Below are positions 24,248 through 36,000 of a DNA stretch of 60,000 bases, piece by piece (the stretch's first letter is position 1; each line of letters begins with the position of its first letter). Origin of the DNA: Membranipora membranacea. Taxonomy: Eukaryota > Bryozoa > Gymnolaemata > Cheilostomatida > Membraniporidae. The translations under genes were made by a program, and so were the position numbers. The notes beneath the pieces were generated by a model that was not told the origin of the DNA, did no database searches, and saw only the letters and a list, made by a program, of their open reading frames with translations. The stretch lies in assembly GCA_914767715.1 (NCBI GenBank), contig OU612075.1:13828001-13888000 (forward strand), in the 5' to 3' direction.

Positions 24248-27200
24248 ATGGCCACCTCAAAGTCAGAATCATCTGCCAAGGACACTTTATTCTCTTTGGA
24301 GCTGGATACATTTCCTTGTGAAGAAATCGAAAACCTAAAGGTACGTGAGCCAAAGGATTATAATTGAATAATGAATTTGTGAAGTACTCACTTGCAGCTG
24401 TGTCACGTTGTAGGCTTGTTGTGGGATGTGAAATTTACCTAGCAGGCTGCAGCTGTAGGCAATATGTGGACATGGATACCTGCTGTTGATATTGGATATG
24501 TGGATCTGTTTTTTTACATGTGACACTGGATTTTATATTTTATTTACCTTGGAGTTTTCTGTTTCATGTATAATATTAATATGACCACTTTGGCTTGTAT
24601 GTTCTTGTCATAGTGTCATGACCAGGTTTTTTGTATCTTGTAGGACGGTATATCAGACCTAGCTGTCATAGCAGACCAATTAGTTGATAGAAGCAGTGTC
24701 ACTACGGAGCATGACAACAGGTCAGTTTGTTGTTAAGCGCTCAAATTTAAAAGCTGCAGTCAACAATTACAAACCCATTAGTCTTTCTGACCTGAAAGAA
24801 TTCTTATGGAGTATTATGAGTTCTGTATTATGATATTCATCATTATTCTGATAGGATCAGCAGCAATACAAAATTTGCCTTCTTTTTTTAAGTGATTGTG
24901 ATGATGTTAACCTGAACATGAATCAGGGAGACAGTGATACTGAAAGAGAAGATAACTCTAGTATCTCCCATACTGTTGGTCATGAAGTCAGCTCTGATGA
25001 GTACGAGGAGACAACTTATACAGCGGATGACAAAATGAAACCTTCTGCATCGCCTCAGCTAATAGAAATCAGGTGAATGTATTATGGTCACTTTTAATGG
25101 AATTGCCCACCAGTCACACAGTGAGTCTGTGTCGGGAAATTCTATCTTGTTAGGATAGCCAGCCTGTTCTGATGAACGCGTAAGGCTTAGCGGCAACCTG
25201 CCAGTCAGAAAATCTTGTTAATTCAAGGCTTCCAGTCCGGCATAAAAACGTGTTGTTTATCATCTATACTATGATTTTATTGTGTACTAACTATCTAACT
25301 AAAACTAACAGAGTTACAAAGATTTGATGCATTAATCGATAAAAATAATCAGTGCGTTTAGTCTCGTCCAATAGCAAACATGAAGTATCAAATTGTAAGA
25401 GGGAAGGGTGTAAGCTTGCTAAAAGAAAGATACAGTTGTAGCATTCATAAAGGATTATTATAACAGACAAAACATAGAGAGGGAATTGAATGAATGTATG
25501 TAGAATAGAAATTCCCACAACTTTTTAAATCCAGGTGGTCCTTTGCACCTCGTAAATACCTCTGAGTGTTAGAGAAAACCAATAGAATGGAAACATTTTT
25601 GAGCACATATTTGTGGCTAGAAAAGCAAATACAATGGTACCAAATAAAGTCAACAATAGTCATGTTCCCTCTCCTGAGTAGTTTCCTCAGCGATCCTTTC
25701 TGATTTATTTGTGTTTCAGACCTTCAAAACTCACACTCAAATGGAGTGCAACAGGAATTGTTTCTGTCACTAATGCGACACATAAGCGACTGGTGCTGTA
25801 CAGTGTTGTTGATGAGAACAATAATTTACAGTTGTCACCGCTGGCAGGAGTACTATTTCCTCAAGAAACTGCAGAGATATCCTGCAGAAGCTTACTTGAA
25901 AAAGGTAATAACATTTTCCTTGGGCAATCTGCTTTTTACAAATCATGTCAAAATATCTTAACAAGGCTTAATCTCATTAGCCTAAAATGTTTAGGCTACC
26001 AAGTGTTGATTTCATTGAATATGACGTAGTTGGTTTTGTGGGGAATGTGTTTTTTTTTTGCATTTAAGTTTTCGATCTTGTTTCGTTGCTAGGTATCGGA
26101 GGTAGTGGTGCTTTGATATTCACTGCTACTGAAATCAACTCAGACACTGATGTGACCGGGTATGATGAAAGGAAATGTCAGAGAACACTTGATGGTTATG
26201 TCAAGGTCGGTAATCCTGCTGAGACCGTCAGGTGGGTATATCAATTCAATATTCATTGTCATGCTAACACATGTGGCTAATGGCTATAAGTCATTTTGCA
26301 AGACACGTATTTATATTTTACATAAACTACATCTTTTGATCGACTGAAGGCATATCTGGCTTTCAATAGGGCAGCCAAAGAGTTGTCTACCATGGAAAGG
26401 TACGAAATCAAAATGTCAAGATGATAAGAGTATTCCTCAACTGCATTTCTGAGGATAACTTAAGATTTATAGACACATAACAATGCAAAAGCTCGATTGA
26501 CCTTGGTAGAAATATCTGGCTGTAACTATCACCATAAATTATTTATGCAGCCTCACCTATTGCATAAAGCCTCTCAAGTCACAAAAGCCTGCACCTCGCC
26601 GCCGTCACAAATCGGAAACCAGTATAGGAGCTGATAATCCTAAATCTGGGATCAGGCCCCACCCATCTCACTCTGCTGTTTCACAGAGGCATTCTAGCGA
26701 GTCCACTATAACTTCTACTAACATAGGGTCAGAGATGGCAGCTGAGGCTGATGACGAGATGTCTAATGTACAAGGTGAGTAAGACTATAAGAAGGCAGGT
26801 GTCCATATTGCTACTTTCTCAAGGCACACAAGCCTCAATGTTGCGGGGGATATCATTCAAGAATGGATTTGAGAATATTTTATTGCAGTTCAAATTGGCA
26901 GAGGCATTGTTTGAACTAGTCAAGCCATTACTCTGCTGATCACCCTCCGGCAGACGATAGGTGACAATCACAGGCTGTAATGAGCCAATGTGCTTCAGTC
27001 CAAAACCCTCTATATCATGTGTTCCTGGGTTGTAAAAACTATCCAGTAGAAGTCTTTCAATAATAATAAACATTTTCCTCTAGGATGAGAAGTAACTTTC
27101 TGATACTGTTTGAGAAGCTGATATGTTGGATGAGCATTAAAGATATAAATGCTAGCGTTGGTATTGAACTTGTGAAACAAGGATAAGTGATTTACTTTTA

Positions 27201-30200
27201 GGTGGTCACCATTCAGCGCCTATGCAGACATCTAACGGTGCTGCAGCTTCAGCTGCTGAAGCAGGTTATGGAGGAAAGAGAGTGAGAATAAACTCAAAAC
27301 ACATATCAGTGTATGATCAGAGCGTAACTGGGGGAGATGACTCTGATCAAACGCAGTCACAAACTGGTAGATTCTTCTTTCATAATTAATCAATGTAATT
27401 CAGCGCCACAATTGAACTGCTTGAGTGTTACATTTGGGGTCTCTCAAACTCATCAGTGTAATGGTGTCATTAATTGATTAATCCTTTGACAATTTGTGAA
27501 GATTCGAGTCGTTTTGAATGTGATAATAATTTTAAGCCATGTCCAATAGAAGCCGACTCCACCGAGTTAAATTAAATTTAAATAATCTTAGCTACTTATT
27601 TGAGAATATAAGACTGTGGCCCTGTTGCCCCCCCCCTCCCCCAATATCAACCATCAGGCCTGCGCATATTTTCCAGTCCATACTATATTTTGCCCCTGTG
27701 CTAATTAAACCCAGATAGGTTTACCATCTATAGGATATTTACTATCAAATAGGATATTCATACTCCGTGATAGTTGTTTATTTCAAATAAGGGATTCGAA
27801 CTTAAGATAATGGGATCACCAATGAAAAGAAATATATTTAGAACTGCAACAAGCGACATATTAAGTTTTTTTTGAGTGAATAGGTTGCAGATTTTTCTAC
27901 AAAATCTGTGAATATGCAGTTAAAATAACAAAAACAACACGACCACACATGACATGGGAGAGCATGGCTGGAAAACAAGATGTTTTCCAGAACAAATTTG
28001 TTTCCTCTGTGGTGGCGAAGGGATAGCTAAAGCAGGGCATAAAGATGCAGCACCTGTTTGCACAGCTTTTTAGTTATCTCTCGTACTCCACAGAGAGAAC
28101 GGGCGTGTTTGTAACATATAAAATCAACTCTTGAATCTTACTGCATTTTGACTATTTATGTAGATGATGAAAAGTTGGAATGGATGAGGTTAGCAGTGGA
28201 AGAAGAGAGCAAGGTAGGGAATTATCTGGAGAGGCTGCATCGTCGTATTCGATTAGAGGAGAAAACTCTTAATGAACACATAGAAGAAATCGAGATTATG
28301 TCTACTGGAACAGGTTTGCTAATAAACTTACAGCAAATAACAGAGAAGATAGAACTTGTCTAATCATTTTGTAAGGCTATCAGGGAGAGCGGCTAGGTTT
28401 ATCCATACGCATCAAACTTGATTAGGGATGAAGGCATTGTAAGTTGGACCTCGCTTTCGTGTACATCATACATAATCGCCGAGTTCTCCGAGTTCGAAAT
28501 AAAGTAACGTCGATCTGATCATACTCGACCAAATTGTATGTGCTAAGACGTCTCTACAGCATGTTTTTTTGATGATGTTTGTATTTCTTGTAGAGGCTTT
28601 GATGCATATGCTGAAAGCTCTAGATGGTGAAGCTAAAGAATTTGAGCTGATTTTATTTCCTCGAGATAACCATCTGATTATGGAGCTTAAATCAGAGATT
28701 CAGGTTTGTCTGATGTGGCTCGGATCAGCTTCAAATTTAGATATTAATTCCTTATTCAGGGTTATCTGACCCACAGCTTGGATAAAAGTATAAGCTTGGA
28801 TGAATGATGTTGTAGTTGAATAATGTATGGTTAAGTGGTTTGATGTGCCACTTTTTTTTCAGATCAACTACCCAGAAAATCCAACCAACCAACCAACAGT
28901 TTATAACTGGGGTATACTGGGAAGCATCTATATATATGGCCGCTTACGCTTAGCCTTCCATTCCCAATACTATAATGGTGCTTACAACTAATTGTGACAT
29001 GTGGTCACTGCTTATTGAAGAATATGTGTTGAAAGGTGTAATCTCCAAACATTCATGATTATTAGTTTCTCATCGCAGGCACCAAAATTTTTACCATGTC
29101 ACAGGACTATCATTTGATGGCAAGCAATTATTGGTCCTGTACCTCAATATGTCAAACTAATTACTCATCTAGAAAGCTAAGTAAGCTTTCAATAGTTTAT
29201 CTTTATTCAGCTATTACCTTAAAGTTTAGGCAACCTGTCTAATCCATAGCGGTGAATCAGTGAATTTATTCGCTCACTGTTCGCTGCTTTCAGTCATACA
29301 TGGTAACTTATCAAGGAAACTTAGAGAGGATGCTGAGACAACAAGGCACTTTATACCAGCTTCTGGATAGGCACCAAAGTGATCTACAGCATCCAGGTCT
29401 CACAAGTGTATTACAGCCAGGCTCACATGATCGAGCGCATACCAGAGTAAGATATGGCGGGCATCGCTCTAGTGGAAAAAACACAGGAGAGCAGCTGCCA
29501 CAGTCGAGTGAGCAGTCGTCTACCGGATACAATATCAGCTCAAATGCACTAATGGCTAAATCAGGTCTGTCAACATGATGTATTACAAATGATATGGTAT
29601 TGTGATGTGATATGGTTTCAATCTGTAACAAGGTGACAAAATTAAACAAAGCTGCGCCAGGTGAATATCAATGGAAAATTAAAGCATTCTCTGCTTGATG
29701 CGGCTGTCTCCCCTTACAAAGATCGAAGCATGATAAGTAAAACTATTTTATGATCGATCGGTGTAAAAGTAATGCTAGGTCATATACCTAGGATCCATAA
29801 CCGAAGTCAATACCATCAGTTTGTCACACGTTTTTGCTCTTCTGCCAGGCAGGTCGGGCAAGAGGCAATCATAACACAGCTGAGAATGATCCTGTGTCAC
29901 TGAATATGACAAGCAATGCTGGACAGAAAAAGAAACATTACACTCATACTATCAAAGGCAGAGGGACAGCTCACAATTTAGATGATGTTGGTGAGTCACA
30001 TAACATAATGGTATTATAATAAAAAACGATATCAATATTTGGTCCAACCACTCTGATGGGTGGGCAAGAGCAATTTACTAAACTACCTGATGATAGAACG
30101 TAGGGATTCCATCGGATATGGCAAGTAGGTCTCTAATACCTAACAGATCATAGTTCCATATCGTAGAGCACCTTCTGAGCTTATTGTTGATTTTCTGTTG

Positions 30201-32610
30201 TCATCACATCACAAATCTGCGTTGCTGTGGTTTGACAGCATTGGTTCTTGAATATAACCTTAACTGTATTTTGTCTCTCGCTAGCTACCAACCAGCGTCA
30301 TATGGAAAAGGAGATGACTGTAATGAGAACAGATCTTCACAATGTAGACACTCATACTGAGGCCCTACTTAACATGATGACCGACCTGACCAGTAAAGTA
30401 AGATCTAATCGAGACGGAATACTCGCTGGTGTCAACGGGCTACAAGAGAAAATGAAAAAGGCTGGTTTTAGCCTTGCTGAAATCGAGGTGAGCTCTGAAA
30501 TGTATATATCTGCAGGAAGTACACGAAATTATCATTTCAATATTTTTATTTTATTGTGTTATTTTTAATGTGTAGGTATGGCTCTCTGTGTACCCTCATC
30601 GTAACCATTATTTTATATGAAACATGATATAGCTGCTGGGTGTTACAGGGCTATTACTGCAGATTTTTTTCATTTGGACGTTTTAAATTATTTACTGTTA
30701 TATTTAGGGTGAAGGGGATAGGAATAAAGCCACAATCACACTGCTACAGACAAATTTTAACGCTCATTTGGATAAGATCATGTCAATTCTATCAGATACA
30801 AAACACGAGCAAGGCAAGATGAAGAAACAAGCGAACCAGCTCAATACTGGGTTCAGGAAAGCAAAGACTAATATCCTCAGGATAAGTGATGGTAGGATTT
30901 AATTACCTGATCTTACGAATTGCAGTGCAACAATTATAATAATATTCAAAGTATTTACATAGGGAGTTGCTGATTCTTTGAAAAGTAGAAGACAAATTAC
31001 AAATTTTCATTATTTTAATGTCAACACTGTACAGCAACTTCAATGATATATTGATCTGATGACTCTCTCTACCCGTTGGTGTTTTGTTTGTATAAGGTGT
31101 TTATGAGGAGCACAAGCACATAACACAGCTAAATCTGGAGACTAACAATAATATAGATAACCTGTCAGCTAAGCAGCATCTGGCTGAGAGAATCCTCAAA
31201 GACATGCATAAAGATATGAGGATAGCTATGTGTAAACTCAAACATCTAGTATGCCAGGTCAGTCACAGTCTGTGGTTCTCATGGGATAAATGTGTAGCCT
31301 GACAGTGTGTATGGTTGTTGTTGCATGTATGTCGCTCAAAGTCTGGTCCAAGAGACTTCCAGTGCAGTTCGTTGAAAGGGTAGCTTGAAACAAGAAATTG
31401 TTTGGGAGAGCGCCATTATGGCGCGAAAAGATTATATCCATTTTTTGTTTTGCCAGCTTTCCTAATAATCTCAACAGAATTGAACTTCTGCATTGATATG
31501 CTTCTCAAGCCAACCTTCCCTTTAGGTGTAGGTGCTATAGAAAATTCAATCTCCATTTCTTGCTTCAAATAATATAAATTGTTGGCGGTGGGCTATAGTG
31601 ATCGCAAATTGTCAGATTTTGACGAAACAGGACGAGACCAAGACAGCAACAAAATTTGAGAAGAGACCGAGACATACATCGAAGCCGATAAAATTGAAAA
31701 CTGCCACTTTAATGGCATCGGCCATGGGTTTTCGATTTTTTGGTTTCAAAAAACCAAAAACCATGGCATAAACCGTGACAAAACAGTGTTTATGATGAAC
31801 AAGTCTCGACATTTATCAAGAGTGTCTGTCTCGACGAGAAGAGACAGTGTCTCGAGGGGACAAGTATCACGAAACTGAGACTGAGACTTTGCCATCACTA
31901 CTGTGGGCTGTCTTATTTGTCTTACTGTGGTCATCAGTCTATGATATTCCAGTGGTTGCATTGCTCAAACTTTGGCCCAAATGGCTTCCAGTAAAGCTTA
32001 ATGAAAAGGGTACCATGGAAATTGTTTTGAACACCATTATAGTACAAAAAATGCATATCCACTCTCGATCCTCAGGTCTTTCTATTTCTCTCCACAGAAC
32101 TTCTTCATGATGCTTTTTCCGATAGGCTTCCCTAATTCCCTTATTGGTGTAAGAAAATGCAATCTCAATTTTTGCTTCAAATAACATAAATCGTTGTCTG
32201 TGGGCTGTCTTAATTGTCATACTTTGGTCATCAGTCTATGACATTCCAAAGATTCTCTGGGAATCAAACTATCATAACAAAACTCTCGTAATGAGTATTT
32301 TATGGAAATACAAGTCGTTAAAAATGATCGGTGCAGATATAAACATAATGGCAAAATCTTTTCAATCTTACCAAAAGATGATATGGCAATGTGATATTTG
32401 AAAAATGTAATTAAAACATGCCTGCCAAAAAGGAACTTAAACCACAATTATTTTATACATTAAACGTATAAAATAATTGTGGTTTAAGTTCCTTTTTGGC
32501 AGGCATGATATTTTCAATGTTGTCTTGTTTTCCAGGATATTGTTACCATACTAAGTTTATGGGATGTAGTTGCCAAACTTTCAGTGTGGATGTTCTGCAA
32601 AAAGTATTGA
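24248..32610 (+). CDS. Coiled-coil protein with MSP/ASH-like domain (16 exons, ~794 residues)
   Basis: Inferred exons: 24248-24340, 24644-24720, 24893-25072, 25720-25904, 26093-26231, 26370-26399, 26551-26774, 27202-27366, 28164-28313, 28594-28703, 29294-29564, 29853-29990, 30285-30487, 30708-30891, 31097-31257, 32536-32610. All phases join without a stop (2385 nt). Residues 1-116 are acidic (SDEYEETTYT). Residues 117-224 look like an MSP/ASH-type beta-sandwich (VSVTNATHKRLVLY, LSPLAGVLFPQET). Residues 225-364 are basic and Ser-rich (KPAPRRRHKSE). About 365-450 and 587-770 are helical coiled coil (VEEESKVGNYLERLHRRIRL). The ATG was chosen as the first after an in-frame stop. The last exon is the least certain: a strong pyrimidine tract and AG precede it, and its hydrophobic end reads DIVTILSLWDVVAKL. 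I do not recognise the gene; centrosome or membrane-contact scaffolds carry similar parts, but that is only an analogy. Confidence 0.65.
31530..32250. repeat. Local tandem duplication flanking a hAT insertion
   Basis: Text at 31545-31594 plus 31902-31960 matches text at about 32145-32245 (for example TTGCTTCAAATAAYATAAAT and GGTCATCAGTCTATGA). An intronic block was duplicated in tandem, and the first copy was then split by the 31595-31901 element. The second copy shows the empty site. A related single copy is at about 44585-44640. Confidence 0.55.
31595..31901 (+). mobile_element. hAT-like non-autonomous element (TAGTGATSGC family), copy 2
   Basis: Termini are ATAGTGATCGCAAA and TTTGCCATCACTAC, imperfect inverted repeats. 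Flanks GGTGGGCT and TGTGGGCT form an 8-bp duplication with one mismatch, as expected for hAT. The tandem paralogous block at about 32195 has TGTGGGCT once, i.e. the empty site. The interior is GAGAC-rich with an internal inverted pair (GGTTTCAAAAAACC). 307 bp, no coding capacity. It lies in the last intron of the coiled-coil gene. Confidence 0.6.
32417..32507. repeat. Perfect 42-bp inverted repeat with 7-nt loop
   Basis: Left arm 32417-32458 starts CATGCCTGCCAAAAAGGAAC, and right arm 32466-32507 is its exact reverse complement. The duplicated copy near 44811 has only one diverged arm (ATGCCTGCCAAAAGAATTG). It lies 28 bp upstream of the inferred last exon of the coiled-coil gene, so it would form a strong hairpin next to a splice acceptor in the transcript. 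Confidence 0.9.
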
Positions 32611-33045
32611 TTATCATTTGATTAACCATTTGCTGTGTGCATGTATTCAGAGGCGCTCATCAACTGACGGTTAATTCTAAGATTCTACAGGGATTCCTCA
32701 TAGTTTAGCTGCTGACAAGATTTTATTTTTATTGTTAAATGGTTTAGTAAATTCCTAAAGTATCAAAGAAAGGTGAGAACCAGAAGACTGGATATACGGT
32801 TACAGATAGCTGACTAGAATCAGTCTTATTAGAAAACTCATAAAACAGAAAAGTAATATGTTAGCTTCACATGAGAATTCATAAGGAAGTATAAGAACGA
32901 CATAAAGTAGATTTATTACAGTGATTATATATGTAAATCACACAGACAGTGGGACAGGTAGGGTAGGTGATTTAATCTAACATGACAGTCTCTTTGGGCT
33001 GATGTGTTGTGTATCGTACAGCAGCTGTTGTATAAAGACTATTTA

Positions 33046-36000
33046 TTAGCCATCAAGTTGAGCTTTCAGTTCTCGGAGCATATTCTCCAGCTGAGCTCTG
33101 TATTAAATAGAGATTGTAAATCTTGGATTGAATGCCACTAAACTGTGAATCAAATGAGAAAGTCTTCTGGCCTAAATAATTTGATTACGTTGCCAACTTG
33201 ATAATGAAACTAGAAGCAGTATAAGTTCTTTGAAACCAAATATATTTTAGGACAAGACACACTAATTATGGTCGGATCAGTAAGCTAGAATACTCCTTTA
33301 TTGGGTGAAAAAGAACAGTCTTGGATATGTTGGATAAATAATTACCTCTTTTCGTCAGCTGCAGGTTTTGGAGCATCAGTTGTAGTGGTCGATGGTTGCT
33401 GACCCTCTTTCTCTTCGATAGACTGCTTGACCTTCTCCTTCTGTTCCTCTGTCAGCGCTTCATACCTGGCATGAAGCTCATCCCGACTCATAGGGCCCTT
33501 CTTGTCATTTCTTGGATGAATTCGTCTCAATGTTGACATATCCAAATCCACCATTGTCACTCCTAGATGAGAGTAAAAAGGGAACTTTAAACCACTATGG
33601 TCTCATGCTTCAAATGAGTGGTCCTATCCCATGTCGAATGATGAATGCTTACAATTTCCATGATGAAAAACATGAAAAACTGATAAATGGAATTTGAACC
33701 ATGGCCTCCCGCCAAGGAGATATTGTCTGCATGCGCGCTAAACATTCATATAGGCCCCACCAATGCCATTGTAGTGAATTAAAACGGTTCCCTTATTCGA
33801 ATGAATAAATGCGTACCAACGCGTGCGGAAGTCAACCAAAATTCTAATCCTATGTATCGATTAGCCCTAAAACCGATGTCACGTCGACATTTGGAAGCAT
33901 AGTGATTATGCAGTATGCAATATACAATATGCAATATACAAATGTTTCTGATGCCAATGAAAACTTATTTTTATACCTTCAGGGTATCTCCTCCTTAATT
34001 GCATCTGCATGAAAATATTGTAATAACAAATATTGCAAATATCTGAAATCTATATCCTTGTATTCTGTGTTGGCTCTGATAGTTAGTTGGAGTTATCAGC
34101 TACTTAGAGTTAGGAGTTATCAATTACCATTAGGCTAGAATCCCGTTTCACTATACGGCTCACCCTGGAAACCCTTGGGAAAATACCTCACTGACCAATC
34201 ATCCTAATGATTGATAGGTCACTACGTCATTCAGCCGGGTTCTTTGAGTGAAGGCTTTTTCAGTCTTGACTTCAATCGAGCTACTTGTGCAAATTGATCC
34301 GACCATCCTCCCCAACTTTTTCTGCCACAACCATGAGTGTGAGTTGTAATTTATGTATACAGGGGGGGGGGGGGGGTGACATTTTTTCTACAACTTGCAG
34401 GATAGATCTGTCCTTTTGATTGGATCCATCCTTCAAGTGCTCACTGTTGTGTCGCCATTTGCCAACCTTAAAAGTATGGTCCAATAACATATTAGTCGTC
34501 GCCCTCCCCCGGGGTGGGGGGGGGGGGGGTCAGACTATCATTGAGATACTTATGTGGATATAAAAATACAATTTTATACTCCAACCACGTTCAAATTCTC
34601 ACATAACGGCTGGTGATTAAAATCATTTCAAACCAAGCTGCAGCTAGCTCTTTATTCATAGATCGCTCTCAGACAGGGATCTAACAATAAGTTTCGATAT
34701 CTCAATAAGCTTGTACTGTGTACAAATGTTAATTAATTTGATGTTAACCCTACTGTATTGTTACCATTTGCCATCCTGTGAGTTTTAGGAAGAGATCCAT
34801 TTTGCAGTTCACTTTCTTCGTCCTTGTTTGGTGTTGTCCTGTTTCCACTGGACCCATCGCCTAATACTCTTCGCAAAGCATCAACTAACCTGGATAAAAG
34901 ATAATAAAAATTTTGAATTTGTGACAAGTTCATCTTGCCGGGCTTTATTATCAAACAACTCAGCAAGTGTGAGCAAATTACATCATGCTCTTCAAATGAC
35001 GCCATTATTGAAAGAAAGCTCAAAGCTGGCGGTAGAAAAGTGTGAGAAAACTTACTCAATTTTTATATCACTAGATGTGGATATAGCTCTCTTCTTACGT
35101 CCCCAAGAGCCCCAAGATGGGCTGTACGATTTTAGGGACTGTCCACAGTTGAATGAAACAGCACCAGAAGCAGCAGAGCAGACATTCTTAACCTTTGTGC
35201 TGCAGTCCCAATCAAACCAGATAAACTGCGTTGCAAAGTTTATATCGAAATTGATGGCTGGGAAATCAAAGTCGTATTTGATTTGGAAAATCTTTGCGAA
35301 GTTTGGAAACCCTGTAAATACATTATTGTTAGGAATTATCAATGTTTATGCCATTGCTGAGATTGTCAAAAATCTTGGTTTGAAACTAAGTTTTTCTCAA
35401 AGTAAGTTGCGAGTCTTAACTCAGATTGACATAATAAACAAATGGATTAGGCTAGCTAATTCTTACAATAAGATACACTGGCTTTGGTGCAGCATTATCT
35501 CCTAAATTTTGAAATCTTGGCCTAAAATTATGACCCTCTGATGAAGAAGCACTTGAAAACAGTAGCCTGAAATTTAGTTCTATGTTATAGTTGTGCAATT
35601 TGATAACATTGACAGCATGAGATGATGATTTTGATGGCTTACCTGGCAGTGTGAAAGAGGGAAGGAACTTGAGCAGTTCAGCGATTGCTTTGTTAGCCAA
35701 ATCAACAAGAGGTGCAAACACAGAGTCAATACCATCAAGGATGTCCTTCACGCTACAGTAAACACAGTTATATACTTTATATATGTCATGGTTTAGGTTG
35801 CACACTAGGCGCGTTTGGCCATTGGGTCTATGGCCATCTTGTCCAGAATGCTATTAAAATATTTCTTCTAAGCTCTGTGATTATTTGGTTCTGCAAACAT
35901 GAACCGTGACCATGAGTTATACTCGAGTAACGAGCTGCCTGCTGTCGATCTGAGGGTGAGCGTGCAAATCGTCCAGTATAACATGAAACATAAATCTAAC

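Noticed and set aside
26819-27073. Minus-strand frame containing FYNPGT, resembling part of the PAN exon (SYNPGTRLC)
   Set aside because: Only a six-residue similarity; no Cys pattern, no splice partners, and it lies in an intron of the plus-strand gene.
31847-32110. Plus-strand frame with a membrane-like stretch (WAVLFVLLWSSVYDI) as the last exon of the coiled-coil gene
   Set aside because: There is no acceptor AG in front of it, part of it is the end of a hAT-like element, and the tandem copy at 32195 also lacks an acceptor. The exon at 32536-32610 has a strong acceptor and correct phase.
34828-35505. 225-codon plus-strand open frame, the longest in the window
   Set aside because: It runs antisense across exons 8 and 9 of gene C, and the conserved protein, phases and splice sites are on the minus strand. 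The gene D counterpart region is not open on the plus strand to the same extent.
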